Source of the DNA: Anabaena sp. WA102
Lineage (GTDB): Bacteria; Cyanobacteriota; Cyanobacteriia; Cyanobacteriales; Nostocaceae
Assembly (NCBI RefSeq): GCF_001277295.1
Contig: NZ_CP011457.1
Location: 12,598-76,597 of the forward strand
DNA: 64,000 nt
Reading direction: 5' to 3'
Of the stretch, positions 27,428 to 36,667 are shown in pieces (the stretch's first letter is position 1; each line of letters starts with the position of its first letter). The notes beneath the pieces were generated by a model that was given only the letters and a program-made list of their open reading frames with translations, searched no databases and was not told where the DNA came from. Both the position numbers and the translations under genes were made by a program.

Positions 27428-29870
27428 ACGCAAGCATTTACCAATTTCAATCCACCAAACCCTTCACAGAAATTTATTAGTCAATTGGCAGACAGATTAT
27501 GTTGGCGAATTTAATTGTCCCCATTGTCATCGCGGACAGTTAAGCCATTTCTTTTCCGACAAAAAAACACTTTGTCAAATTCAATTAGGCTGTGAACTCT
27601 GCCACACATCCACTCCCCTTTCCTGTCAAATTAGACAGTCTCCACCCATATCAATTCATCAAACTCTTCACGGAACTTTACAAGTCAATTGGCAGACAGA
27701 TTATGCTGGCGAATTTATTTGTCCTCAATGTAATCAAGAAAAAATCACCAGCTTTTATAACAATCAAAAAGCCATTTCTAAACTGAGAGTCAAATGTCAA
27801 TCATGCGCTAAAATAACCCAACTAACTTGTCAACTTCCTCAACATCCAAATATCTCAATACACCAAACCCTTAACGGAACTTTATCAGTTAATTGGCAGA
27901 CAGATTATGCTGGAGAATTTATCTGTCCTCAATGTAATCAAGGTCAAATCACCAACTTTTATTACTCGAAAGGGGCTGTTTGCAAACTAAAATTGTCATG
28001 TGATTTTTGTCATCAGACAACTTACCTAACTGGTACAGTTAAACACTTACCCATTTCCACTCATCTAACTCTTCAAGGAACTCTATCAGTAAATTGGGCA
28101 GAAAAGTATGCTGGAGAATTTATCTGTCCTCAGTGTAATCAAGGTCAAATCAGCAAATTTAATTATACTAATGGACATAGTTGTCAACTCAGGCTAGGAT
28201 GTAATCATTGTTCCCAAAAGACCCTCCTTTGTTGTCAAGTTCTACCTCAGATTCATAGTTATCGTTCCCATTTAGTTTGTCCTAATCCCCTCTGCCAGCA
28301 AATAGGACCAAATGGACAGAAAGGGTGGATTTATGAAAGCTTTCAAGCCAACAGCAGACAGAGTAATTGTCGCTGTTACTTCTGCCACATTAACTTTAAT
28401 CCTCACGCCACAAGTTATAATAGTTGGGTTGGGTGTCAACAACAAGAAACCTTATTGAACTTCTGTTTTGATGATGATGTTTGGGATTTTCGTCATTTTG
28501 TCAAAAACTCACCCTTGAAAATCCTCAACTTTAAGTCAATTAAACCAGAATGGTTTCGTGTCAAAGTCAAGGAATATCTATATTCCTTACTCAAATCAGG
28601 TAAGTATTCTGCCATTGCCACACCGATAAATTCTCTAGTAGCTTTGCGTCAGTTCGGTCAAATTTTGCAGCAGAATCATATCCAAAATCTCTCTGAAATT
28701 CGCCGAGAACTAATCTTTAAGTTTCTCGACCTCAACCAAACAAATTGTAATCGGACTATTAGAGAAAAGCTATATATCCTCAAAGATTTTTGTGATTTTT
28801 TAGGATTAGAATCCCAAAACTTAGTTCGTCAGCGAGATATTCCTAAACAAACAGTTCAGGACGTGGATTGGTTGGATGAAATCACCCGTCAACAGATTAA
28901 ACAGCATCTCGACCAAATTCCTGCTCCTCTTGCTCGTCATTATTTAATCCAAGAATATACAGCTGCTCGTCCCGCAGATATTTGTCAGATGACTTTTGAT
29001 TGTTTAGTTGAAGAAAATGGTCAATGGTATATCAAGTTTTATCAGCATAAGGTAGAACGATGGCACAGACTCCCTGCCTCTCGTGAAATTAGACAAATCA
29101 TTGAACAACAACAGCAATGGATGAGAAAAACCTTGGGCAAGGATTACCCCTATCTGTTTTGTCATTTTAGAAGTATTAAACAGAGTTCTTACCCATCTTT
29201 TCCTAGTCTTAAACCAATGCCCAAACCCCCTCATGTAACAGCAGCGCAAAACCCAATGGTTCGCCTGATTCGTCTGTTAATAGAGCGCGAAGACATTCGG
29301 GATAGCAATGGTATTAGACCCTACTTTACAGGTAAGATTACCCGTTCTAGTCGCCTCCAGGAAGTGAGGGCTAAACATGGAATGGAAGCTGCTCAACTCT
29401 ATGCTGACCACCTCAATAGTGAAACCACATTTCAACACTATGCGCCTCCTACTAAGGAGCAAGTAGCGGCAGTAGATTTACCTTTTCAGAAACTACTACT
29501 CAATTCCCAAAACCGCTTTCTCCCTTGGCAAAGTTTACCTGAAAGCCTTCTTAAAAACCCTCAAGCCCACGAACTTGACCTGGAAATTTCACCGCGTCTG
29601 ACGGTCTATGGTTATTGCACCCTTGACCCTAAAACCAACTGTATCTACAACCTCTATCCCAAATGTTACGGCTGTAGTAGTTTCCGCCCCAGTACCAGCA
29701 AATTACCTCTTTATGAACGGCAATATGCTGGAGAACACAAACGCATGGAGTCAGCTAAACAAGCCGGGGCTGCCCTAGCCTATGAAGAATCTCAGGCTAC
29801 CCTAGAAGCAATGGATAAATGGCTATCAGATTTGAGGAAAGTTGCTAATGACGAAGCAACCATTACGTGA
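27420..29870 (+). CDS. Tyrosine recombinase 3 of trio with four N-terminal zinc-ribbon repeats
   Basis: An 816-residue protein. Residues about 8-277 are four tandem repeats of 67-68 residues, each beginning ISIHQTL or a variant and holding a CPxC pair. Repeats 1, 3 and 4 also have a full second CxxC pair, so they are likely zinc ribbons. Another Cys cluster follows (about 285-330). The C-terminal half has recombinase features: R in AARPADICQM, a candidate K in QHKVERWH and Y in QHYAPP; the HxxR box is not clear and may be degenerate. A second Cys cluster ends the protein (YGYC... KCYGC). Starts inside the end of gene 2. Confidence 0.8.
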   Translation: MGKRKHLPISIHQTLHRNLLVNWQTDYVGEFNCPHCHRGQLSHFFSDKKTLCQIQLGCELCHTSTPLSCQIRQSPPISIHQTLHGTLQVNWQTDYAGEFICPQCNQEKITSFYNNQKAISKLRVKCQSCAKITQLTCQLPQHPNISIHQTLNGTLSVNWQTDYAGEFICPQCNQGQITNFYYSKGAVCKLKLSCDFCHQTTYLTGTVKHLPISTHLTLQGTLSVNWAEKYAGEFICPQCNQGQISKFNYTNGHSCQLRLGCNHCSQKTLLCCQVLPQIHSYRSHLVCPNPLCQQIGPNGQKGWIYESFQANSRQSNCRCYFCHINFNPHATSYNSWVGCQQQETLLNFCFDDDVWDFRHFVKNSPLKILNFKSIKPEWFRVKVKEYLYSLLKSGKYSAIATPINSLVALRQFGQILQQNHIQNLSEIRRELIFKFLDLNQTNCNRTIREKLYILKDFCDFLGLESQNLVRQRDIPKQTVQDVDWLDEITRQQIKQHLDQIPAPLARHYLIQEYTAARPADICQMTFDCLVEENGQWYIKFYQHKVERWHRLPASREIRQIIEQQQQWMRKTLGKDYPYLFCHFRSIKQSSYPSFPSLKPMPKPPHVTAAQNPMVRLIRLLIEREDIRDSNGIRPYFTGKITRSSRLQEVRAKHGMEAAQLYADHLNSETTFQHYAPPTKEQVAAVDLPFQKLLLNSQNRFLPWQSLPESLLKNPQAHELDLEISPRLTVYGYCTLDPKTNCIYNLYPKCYGCSSFRPSTSKLPLYERQYAGEHKRMESAKQAGAALAYEESQATLEAMDKWLSDLRKVANDEATIT

Positions 29871-30786
29871 AAAACAGACTGCTATCCTGCGGGCAGCCCA
29901 ACAACAGCGAAAAGAACTCAAACGTGAACAAGTATTTCGTGCTATTGAAGAGATTCAAAAAAGTGGTAAACCTTTGACTTTTCCTAACATTGCTCAAGTT
30001 GCTGGCTGTTCCATTTCTTACCTCTACAAATGGACAGAATTAACGGAATACATTCATGATTTACAGTCGCAAAAAACACAGCAACTCAACTCATTGGCGG
30101 AAAAACAACCTGGACCTCATAGTCTAAAAACCCTTTCTGAAGTATTCAAGCAACGAATTCGAGAATTGGAGGCTGAAAATAGAGAATTAAAGCGACAGAA
30201 TCAGAATTTGAGAGGTCATGTTGCTGAAATTTTTGAGTTGAAGTCGGAATGTGAACGCTTACGAACACAAATTAAGCAGTTGACTATACCTGAATCATCC
30301 CCAAAAGTTGTTTCTTTCAACTCGGTTGCCCAAAAGTCAGATCATGGTGAACTCCAGAATCCATCTTTAGAGATTACTCATTTAATTACCGAAATGGGCA
30401 TTAAAATCGGCGTTAGATTAAAACAGGAAATAGCTAAACATGAGCCAGAGAAAGTGAAATTGGCAATATCCGCTTTCAAACAGTATAGAAGCCATAATCA
30501 CATTGAGAGTCCTGGTGCTTGCTTGTTGGCAATGATTCGTGATGAAGCTGAACCTAATGTTTCTCAAACAGCGATGACTCCTGAAGAAGATGAGTTTGAA
30601 TGTTGGTATCGTCAGGCTATTGAGAGTGGTTTCTGTCAAGATGTTCCGAAAAAATATTTACCCATACAACAAGGAGAAATTATGGTTCGAGTCTGCAATG
30701 ATAAATGTTTATCAGGCTATGAATTACAAAAGTGGCGAATAGCTAAATCGAAAATGGAAGATAATGAGGATTCATCAATTTCTTGA
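29848..30786 (+). CDS. TnpC-like accessory protein, HTH plus coiled coil
   Basis: About 312 residues. The N-terminal part has an HTH-like segment (LTFPNIAQVAGCSISYLYKW), followed by a strongly predicted coiled coil (about 95-140, RIRELEAENRELKRQNQNLR), then a C-terminal helical domain. This is the layout of TnpC/DUF6262-type helpers that accompany Tn554-like recombinases. It overlaps the 3' end of the third recombinase. The preceding TTG is ignored in favour of the ATG at 29848. Confidence 0.75.
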   Translation: MTKQPLREKQTAILRAAQQQRKELKREQVFRAIEEIQKSGKPLTFPNIAQVAGCSISYLYKWTELTEYIHDLQSQKTQQLNSLAEKQPGPHSLKTLSEVFKQRIRELEAENRELKRQNQNLRGHVAEIFELKSECERLRTQIKQLTIPESSPKVVSFNSVAQKSDHGELQNPSLEITHLITEMGIKIGVRLKQEIAKHEPEKVKLAISAFKQYRSHNHIESPGACLLAMIRDEAEPNVSQTAMTPEEDEFECWYRQAIESGFCQDVPKKYLPIQQGEIMVRVCNDKCLSGYELQKWRIAKSKMEDNEDSSIS

Positions 30787-31044
30787 ATCAGAGTCAACTA
30801 TTTTATATCCGCGCTTTTCTCTTCGTTCTTGCAGCTTGTAATAAGTTATTAAAGCGGCTTGATAATTAGGGCAATCTAAATCTTTTGATTTGCCAAATCC
30901 TCGATGGACAGCACTGCCCCAAGTTTTGGTGATCATCCATTCTCCAAATATGTTTTGGCAAAGGGTTAAGGTGTAGAATCGTGTACCTCTTTGCCACTTC
31001 GATTGTAGCCATTTGTCAAGTTGATAGGCAATTTTTACTGTCAT
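30775..31044 (-). CDS. Small WGR-like domain protein
   Basis: About 89 residues. The pattern RFYTLTLCQNIFGEWMITKTWGSAVHRGFGKSKD and a tail KLQERREKRGYKIV fit the WGR fold (conserved W-G and terminal K-x-x-GY). WGR domains often bind nucleic acid ends. The start at 31044 (MTVKIAYQL) is preceded by GGTTGAG; a start ten codons earlier is also possible. It is convergent with and slightly overlaps the accessory gene upstream. Confidence 0.65.
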   Translation of the reverse strand: MTVKIAYQLDKWLQSKWQRGTRFYTLTLCQNIFGEWMITKTWGSAVHRGFGKSKDLDCPNYQAALITYYKLQERREKRGYKIVDSDSRN

Positions 31045-31219
31045 CTCAACCACGTTTTTGCTGTGATTATGCAAGACTCTTCAATACAGTGATGTTAACA
31101 ACCTTGCTCTGTTTATACGGTACTGAATCAAAAATACAAGTTAAATTTTGTCAAGTTTTCTGTTTTGTTAAAAGGGAGTTATCATGGGTTACGTTGTAGA
31201 AGATTTTCATCAATATCAG

Positions 31220-31447
31220 TCACATCAAGGTTTCTACGACGTGGATTCTACATAATTTTGGACATAAAGCTATTAGATTTTCGAGTCTATTGTCTGATGG
31301 GTTTCTATTCCAATGATGAACTTGTAGGTGGGTACGACGTTGGGGGTTTTTATCAGGGGGTAGAGAGCGATCGCATTTTTGACAACGCCAACCTGATTTT
31401 TCCTTGATGGATTTAGCTAATTGTTTCCAATGTTTTGGATATACCAT
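31220..31447 (-). pseudogene. HNH endonuclease, truncated
   Basis: A 75-residue frame with the HNH elements WRCQKCDRSL, LQVHHWNRNPSDNRLENLIALC. Intact homologues continue with a second Cys pair and His (CxxCH). Here the frame ends LCPKLCRIHVVETLM, so the zinc-binding tail is lost, probably through a frameshift or deletion near 31260. Confidence 0.6.
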
Positions 31448-31713
31448 GATAGCTATTGAATCTTAATATCAGTGTTTCACTATTATTATATAATAACATT
31501 TTTGTTGATAAATGTACCAATAAATTACTATCCTTTCCTATTATTAGGATTTTATTAATGTTTTTGATAAATAGATATATGGGGTATAATTGCAATATTG
31601 CTTTAATTGACACTTATGACAAATAATTATTATTTATCAAAGCGAAGCCTGACTCCTTCTTCAATTTTCTTCCTATTCCCTGATTCAAAATACTAAACTC
31701 CAGTATACCCCCA

Positions 31714-32752
31714 ATGTTAATTAAACCTCAAATTCAAACTCCAGAAAAATTACTGTTTTTAGAAAAATTATGTTGGCAAAGAGAAGATATAGAAAATCTT
31801 ACTCCTTTAGAAATGCTGAGAATATATGAACGAGGGTGGCATTACCGGGGAGTTTTAGGCGACTTGAGCCATACAGAAGCCTTATTTGTGCAACAATTAG
31901 CTCAATATTATCATTCATGGTTAGGAGCAAAAATGTTTGAAAGGGAATTTCATCAAAAAATTTTAATTGTTCTTAATCAATTAAATGCTAATTTTTTATT
32001 AGAGTGTGGCGCGTATTTTGGCGGTGGGACTCTGGTTAGTTTAAATCATGGGGAATATAGATTAAGCAAGGATATAGATTTTCTCTGTTCCACTGGTACT
32101 GGCTACCGATTACTGCGCCAAAAAATAGCTGAAAATCAATATCATGCCCTTTTCAACACTCAAAATAATCTCAACCTCCCCGGAGAAATTAAAGCTGACC
32201 AGTATGGAGTAAGATTTGCCATTGTAGTTGATGAAACTCTGATTAAATTTGAGATAATTATGGAAGGACGGATTGAATTGGGAGAGGCAGATTATCCCAG
32301 TTGGTCGCCTGTCCCATGCTTAAATCAAATTGACAGTTTTGCGGAAAAACTTTTAGCTAATTCTGACAGATGGAATGATTCCTCGGTAGAGTCGAGAGAT
32401 TTAATTGATTTGGCGATGCAAAGGCTCAATTCTCCCATTCCTCAAGCAGCTATTGAGAAGGCAGAATCAGCTTATCCTGTAATTGAACCTTTAAAAAAAG
32501 CGATAAGCTGTTACGCATTTGCTTTTTTTGCCTAAAAGCCTTACTACAAGGACTCTAGGCTGCAAAATATTAAATTTAGCTGCGTAACAGCTTATCCTTT
32601 TTCCAAAATCACCCCAATTATCGAGACAAATGTTTTACGGCTTTGAGAATTGCCGAACCTAGTAAAATTATTGATGGTATTGATTTAATGGCGGCTGATT
32701 TTAATTTAAACAAGACACCTAGAACATTTAACGAATCTCAACAAGACTGGGA
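31714..32752 (+). pseudogene. AbiEii-type nucleotidyltransferase toxin, interrupted by 95-bp element
   Basis: The first frame (31714-32535) has the nucleotidyltransferase motif GGGTLVSL... SKDIDFL of the AbiEii/AbiGii toxin family. It then changes to unrelated residues (SCYAFAFFA) because a 95-bp inverted-repeat insertion begins at 32502. Removing 32502-32596 restores one frame through KKAFFQNHPNYRDKCFTALRI to QQDWE and a stop at about 32752. So the gene was intact (about 315 residues) before the insertion. A cognate AbiEi antitoxin is not seen. Confidence 0.8.
32502..32596. mobile_element. 95-bp MITE-like inverted-repeat insertion
   Basis: Bounded by perfect 16-bp inverted repeats: GATAAGCTGTTACGCA at 32502-32517 and its complement at 32581-32596. 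There is no coding capacity. Deleting exactly this segment restores the reading frame of the AbiEii-like gene, which is strong internal evidence that it is an insertion. No target duplication is apparent. Confidence 0.8.
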
Positions 32753-33203
32753 ATGACGAAACTATTTGCAATTAGGCTTAAACCCAATGAAGATTTAAAG
32801 CAAAGTCTCAAGGACTTTAGCATACAGCAAAATATTCAAGCTGGGTTTATATTGACTGCCATCGGCAGCTTAAAACAAGCAACAATTCGCTTTGCTAATC
32901 AAGATCATAGTACAGTTTTGAGCGATAAGTTTGAGATTCTTTCTCTCAATGGGACAATAGCAAATAACGGCTTACATCTCCATATCGCCATTGCCGATTC
33001 ACTCTTGTCAAACTATTGGTGGTCATCTTGATAATGGATGTATTATCTACACAACTGCGGAAATAGTCATTGGCGCTACTGAGGAGTTTCGCTTTCTGAG
33101 AACTTTTGATAGCGAAGCGCTGCTGCAAGCAGTTGAGGAAACAGGCTATCAAGAATTAGAGATTGAATTATTGAATTTTAAAATCATTAACTGCATTACT
33201 TAA
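32753..33203 (+). pseudogene. PPC/DUF296 domain protein, frameshifted
   Basis: Frame one (32753-33031) begins MTKLFAIRLKPNEDL and includes the PPC-type core AGFILTAIGSLKQATIRFA and LHLHIAIADS. Frame two (to 33203) continues with QTIGGHLDNGCIIYTTAEIVIG, the conserved end of the same fold. An indel near 33000-33010 splits them. PPC (plant and prokaryote conserved) proteins form trimers, and some bind DNA. Probably inactive here. Confidence 0.8.
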
Positions 33204-33404
33204 GTTGATTCAGGTGGATTCATGTCGTTAAATATAAGCATATATTTTATTCAGACATTACAAGGATTTGAAGGAATGCAAGAGGTTTACATCAACTTGG
33301 CTATAGTGGTATAGTAACTATAAGTAACGGCAAATGTCAACATTATAGGAGCAAGTCACCGCAAAAGGTTATAACTAACGTTAGAGGACGCTGGTTATAG
33401 CAGA

Positions 33405-33575
33405 ATGATTGTGGCTACTAAAAAACCTAAAGTGAGCATTTATTTACCACCGGAACTAAAAACACAGTTAGAAGATTGGGCTGAGGAAGAAAACAGGAGC
33501 GTTAGCAATCTTGTAGAAACCGTCCTCAAGGACGCAATCTCTAACAGACAACAGCAAAAACAAAAGGCAAGTTAG
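33405..33575 (+). CDS. Small ribbon-helix-helix (CopG-like) protein
   Basis: A 56-residue gene. The sequence KPKVSIYLPPELKTQLEDW followed by ENRSVSNLVETVLKDAI is the ribbon-helix-helix pattern (one strand, two helices) of CopG/Arc-like regulators or antitoxins, with a Lys/Gln tail. It could regulate the two small genes just downstream. Confidence 0.7.
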   Translation: MIVATKKPKVSIYLPPELKTQLEDWAEEENRSVSNLVETVLKDAISNRQQQKQKAS

Positions 33576-33607
33576 AGCGATAGCTCCGCTCGCCGAAGGC
33601 ATCGCCA

Positions 33608-33796
33608 ATGACCAATGATGAAAACATCTCAAAACACGCAGTAACCCACCCTAAAAAATGCCGTGAAATAGCAGATAAGTATGGATGGAATCTACTGCGA
33701 GTAGAAACGACAAAATCTAAAGTCCTTAAATTCGACTGTGTTTTTGAGGGTGATACTCAGTTTCCTAATTATCAAGAGGGTAACAAAGATGAGTAA
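33608..33796 (+). CDS. Small hypothetical protein
   Basis: A 62-residue frame with an acidic C-terminus. Its stop overlaps the start of the next gene (shared ATGA-type junction around 33789-33796), which supports both being real and cotranslated. No domain recognised. Confidence 0.5.
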   Translation: MTNDENISKHAVTHPKKCREIADKYGWNLLRVETTKSKVLKFDCVFEGDTQFPNYQEGNKDE

Positions 33797-34166
33797 GTAC
33801 ATTATTTTCAAAGCTGAGGACGCAAGCGCCCAACAGTGGGAGCAAATGCTATTAGCTCACACAGGTGCTTGTACAGATATTCTTGCAGAACACTATGACA
33901 GTTCTAAAAAAACAATTCCCCAGCCTGGGTACAGATTGAGAGATTTTCACACAGTTGAAAAATTTATTGACCCTCAATTTCCAGGTGCAAGTACCCATAG
34001 CAGGGTAGGGGATTGGGAAGTAACAAGGGTTGAAGAATATATCCCCAATTTACCTGCTGGTGGGTTTGAGTTAGTAGTTATCTGTTACTGTCACTACTCC
34101 CCCGTGATTACTCCATTAGAACCATTGTCAAGACTTCAGTTTGTACAGGAACTACAGCAAGTTTAG
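33789..34166 (+). CDS. Hypothetical protein
   Basis: A 125-residue protein starting MSKYIIFKAEDASAQQW, at an ATG that follows AGAGGG and overlaps the previous stop. The open frame extends 51 bases further upstream, but that part lies inside the preceding gene. Contains a Pro/Leu-rich C-terminal part. No domain recognised. Confidence 0.55.
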   Translation: MSKYIIFKAEDASAQQWEQMLLAHTGACTDILAEHYDSSKKTIPQPGYRLRDFHTVEKFIDPQFPGASTHSRVGDWEVTRVEEYIPNLPAGGFELVVICYCHYSPVITPLEPLSRLQFVQELQQV

Positions 34167-34276
34167 TGATTCCTGCGGAGCGCTTCGCTATCGCACCTTC
34201 TACTCTCGCTAGATTTTCCCGCCGCCGGGAAAACAACATTATTTATTTTTATCGGTGGTGATGAAAATAAATTTTT

Positions 34277-34307
34277 CCTCTATTGCCTCTATCATTGGCA
34301 ATAGAGG
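34277..34307. terminator. Hairpin between convergent genes
   Basis: Perfect 11-bp stem CCTCTATTGCC / GGCAATAGAGG with a 9-base loop, lying between the plus-strand gene ending at 34166 and the minus-strand gene ending at 34422. It probably acts as a bidirectional terminator, although a long U-tract is absent. Confidence 0.5.
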
Positions 34308-34421
34308 AATTTACAACTTATTAATTCTCTATATTTTGGCAATTCGGCAATGACGTGAAACGCGAGAATGGAACAAAAATACCAAATAGTATATAGAATA
34401 CAGGAGGTTTAACCCTGGCAA

Positions 34422-34805
34422 TTATTCAGGATTTTCCAACAAAGTTGAAGCCACAGAAATATCATATCTTTGTCCTGTTTCTGTAATTTGGAAGTCCAGA
34501 ATAAAATACTTATTATCAGAGAAATGCTGATGTTTCCTAGTAATTAGTTCATCAATCATTTGTCTAACCTGATGCTGAGTTTCTGCATCTTCTGTGGGCA
34601 AATGTTTTTCTAAGAAAGCCTCAAGTATTGGTTGTTTTTCTGATTCAGTCGCCAACGCAGTGTTCCATGCTATTGCAGCCAAACTGAATAATGATTTACG
34701 CCTTCTCAATGTGCTTACATTATCTAAATACGGAGCAACGAACTGTTGGAGAATTTCTGACATTTTTGGAGCGCCCTTGGGTTCTATCGGTATATTTGCA
34801 GCCAA
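34422..34805 (-). CDS. Hypothetical protein downstream of parAB
   Basis: Up to 127 residues, helical, with QFVAPYLDNVSTLRRRKSLFSLAAIAWNTALAT in the first half. The first codon is TTG overlapping the end of the 45-residue gene upstream; the ATG at 34763 (MSEILQQF) is an alternative. The third or fourth gene of the parAB unit. Cyanobacterial partition loci often carry such accessory genes, but the function is unknown. Confidence 0.55.
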   Translation of the reverse strand: MAANIPIEPKGAPKMSEILQQFVAPYLDNVSTLRRRKSLFSLAAIAWNTALATESEKQPILEAFLEKHLPTEDAETQHQVRQMIDELITRKHQHFSDNKYFILDFQITETGQRYDISVASTLLENPE

Positions 34806-34921
34806 TTCCCCAAATCCCCCTCTACCATCTTCTTTCTCAGTGCTTCCAGGTTTTTCTGCTTATCTTGGGAACTCTGTTTTTGTTTCATCAAATCTTTAAA
34901 ATCCTGAGACTTTCTCGCCAT
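34784..34921 (-). CDS. Small basic coiled-coil protein downstream of parB
   Basis: A 45-residue gene: MARKSQDFKDLMKQKQSS and a Lys/Glu-rich helix ending GNWLQIYR. The ATG at 34921 is preceded by AGGAGATGCACT, a good Shine-Dalgarno, 34 bases after parB. It overlaps the next gene's start. Function unknown. Confidence 0.5.
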   Translation of the reverse strand: MARKSQDFKDLMKQKQSSQDKQKNLEALRKKMVEGDLGNWLQIYR

Positions 34922-34954
34922 AGTGCATCTCCTGTTTTGATTATTTCTGGGTTT

Positions 34955-35866
34955 CTATTCCAACAATTGTTCTAAATCACTCAACAATTTCTCTAGCTTT
35001 TTGGTTTTTTTCACATCTTCCCACACCTGAGCATTCTTCAACCGTTTACCAATCTCGGAATATTTAGCATTCAATGTTTCTTTGGCTGTGATTTTCCCTG
35101 GGGTTAATTCCTTTACTAACTGCTTAATCTCACTTAAAGATAGATTTTCATTAATAACTTTATCCAGTAGTTCCCTACGTTCACCGTCATCTTTGAGTTT
35201 AGCGATCGCCCTAGCTTTGGTGTATTCTATTTTCCCCTGCCGCAATATTTCCAATACATCATCGGGTAAATTCAATAATGGTAAACGACTGGTCCGAAAA
35301 CTTTCAGCACTGAATCTACCAACACCCGACAACACTGATTCAATAATTTCCAGTTGACGGGAAACGTTTTCCGTCAGGTCTAATCCCCGTTTTTTGGCGT
35401 TGGCTGCTTGGTTAAGAATTGATACAACTTCACCTGAATTTACATCAAGTTCCATACAGAGTAGTTCTAAAATCCCCTCGGTTTCTTCAATGGGGTTTAA
35501 ATCTTCCCGTTGCAGGTTTTCCAGTAAAGCGATTTGCAGGGTTTGATGGTCAGATAATTCTTTGGTGATAATCGGTACTTCCGTTAACCCCGCTTCTTTG
35601 GCCGCCCGGAGTCGGCGTTCACCAGCGACTAACTCATATTCACCATTAACAGCACGCACTAATAAAGGTTGTAAAATCCCGTGTTCTTTAACTGACTGCA
35701 CCAATTGACTGAGTTTTTCCGGGTCAAAATACCGTCGGGGTTGTTGAGCAGGTAAACGAATTTTATCAATATTAACGGTGGCAGTTGGTGATTCTGATTC
35801 CACATCCATACTCAACAAATCTTCCACACCACGCATTTTTGGGAGTTCTAAAGGTTTCTTGACCAT
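34955..35866 (-). CDS. parB: ParB-like partition protein
   Basis: A 303-residue ParB/Spo0J-type protein. The N-terminal CTP-binding ParB domain has QPRRYFDPEKL, GILQPLLVR and the diagnostic GERRLRAAKEAGL and ENLQREDLNPIEE motifs. A helical DNA-binding middle region and a coiled C-terminus for dimerisation follow. Its start overlaps the parA stop (TAATG). With ParA it would segregate the replicon by binding parS-like sites, candidates for which flank parA upstream (36668-36793). Confidence 0.92.
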   Translation of the reverse strand: MVKKPLELPKMRGVEDLLSMDVESESPTATVNIDKIRLPAQQPRRYFDPEKLSQLVQSVKEHGILQPLLVRAVNGEYELVAGERRLRAAKEAGLTEVPIITKELSDHQTLQIALLENLQREDLNPIEETEGILELLCMELDVNSGEVVSILNQAANAKKRGLDLTENVSRQLEIIESVLSGVGRFSAESFRTSRLPLLNLPDDVLEILRQGKIEYTKARAIAKLKDDGERRELLDKVINENLSLSEIKQLVKELTPGKITAKETLNAKYSEIGKRLKNAQVWEDVKKTKKLEKLLSDLEQLLE

Positions 35867-36615
35867 TACAGTTTCTCCATCCCCAATGCTATCTTTTTCA
35901 GAACTGCGATCGCTGGATGTTTGGGGTCATATACAGCTAAGGGTTGACTATTCATCACTGCATCCGCAAAAGCTGTGGCACGGGGTATCTTCGGATAAAC
36001 TTTAGCTAGTGGTGATAACTGCTGTTCCAAAGCCTCCAAAATCACTTTGTCTTGGTTGGCGTTTACGTACAAGGTTGGCACAAATCCGGCGATCGCTAAT
36101 TTCGGATTGATATGTTTCTTCACCTGTTTGATGCTATCCAATAATAACTCCGTTCCCTTGAATGCTTTGTAATGAGTCTGAACTGGCACTAAAACATGAG
36201 TAGCAGCACAGAGTCCGAGAATACTGAGGATACCTAAAGAGGGAGGACAATCAATCAAAATGAAATCGTAGTTATTTAAAATGGGTTCTAAAGCTTGTTT
36301 GAGTCGTAGTTCCCTGGCCATAACCGCAGAGAGTTGTAATTCTACCGCACTGAGGGTAATATTAGCCGGGGCTAAATCCATACCGTGTAAATTGTGGTGA
36401 ATTGGTAATTTAGTCTCTGGTGTGAGTAGTGAGTCAGCAACGATTTCTTCAAGTTCATGGGGTTCAAGTCCCATAAAAGTTGTCAGGGATGCCTGGGGGT
36501 CAGTATCTACCAGTAAAACTTTATGCTTTTGTGCCAGATGGTATCCCAGGTTCATCGTCAGACTGGTTTTCATCACTCCACCAGCTTGATTGAAAATAGC
36601 AATAATTTTAGTCAC
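35866..36615 (-). CDS. parA: ParA-family partition ATPase
   Basis: About 249 residues when started at the GTG at 36615 (VTKIIAIFNQAGG), which matches normal ParA N-termini. The open frame runs 96 bases further upstream, but that part looks non-coding. The deviant Walker A reads NQAGGVMKTS with the signature lysine in place, then DTDPQASL, and Walker B FILIDCPPSLG. It lacks the long N-terminal HTH of type Ia ParA, so it is the short (Ib/Soj-like) type. Plasmid or chromosomal-element segregation is the expected role. Confidence 0.92.
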   Translation of the reverse strand: MTKIIAIFNQAGGVMKTSLTMNLGYHLAQKHKVLLVDTDPQASLTTFMGLEPHELEEIVADSLLTPETKLPIHHNLHGMDLAPANITLSAVELQLSAVMARELRLKQALEPILNNYDFILIDCPPSLGILSILGLCAATHVLVPVQTHYKAFKGTELLLDSIKQVKKHINPKLAIAGFVPTLYVNANQDKVILEALEQQLSPLAKVYPKIPRATAFADAVMNSQPLAVYDPKHPAIAVLKKIALGMEKL

Positions 36616-36667
36616 AATTTTCTTTAAATTCTTGGTTCTACAGTTTATGGTAATACTTGAGAGTAGC

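Noticed and set aside
27420..29870. The 816-residue protein as a CRISPR- or TniQ-type zinc protein
   Set aside because: The C-terminal half has tyrosine-recombinase residues and the gene is coupled to two other recombinases.
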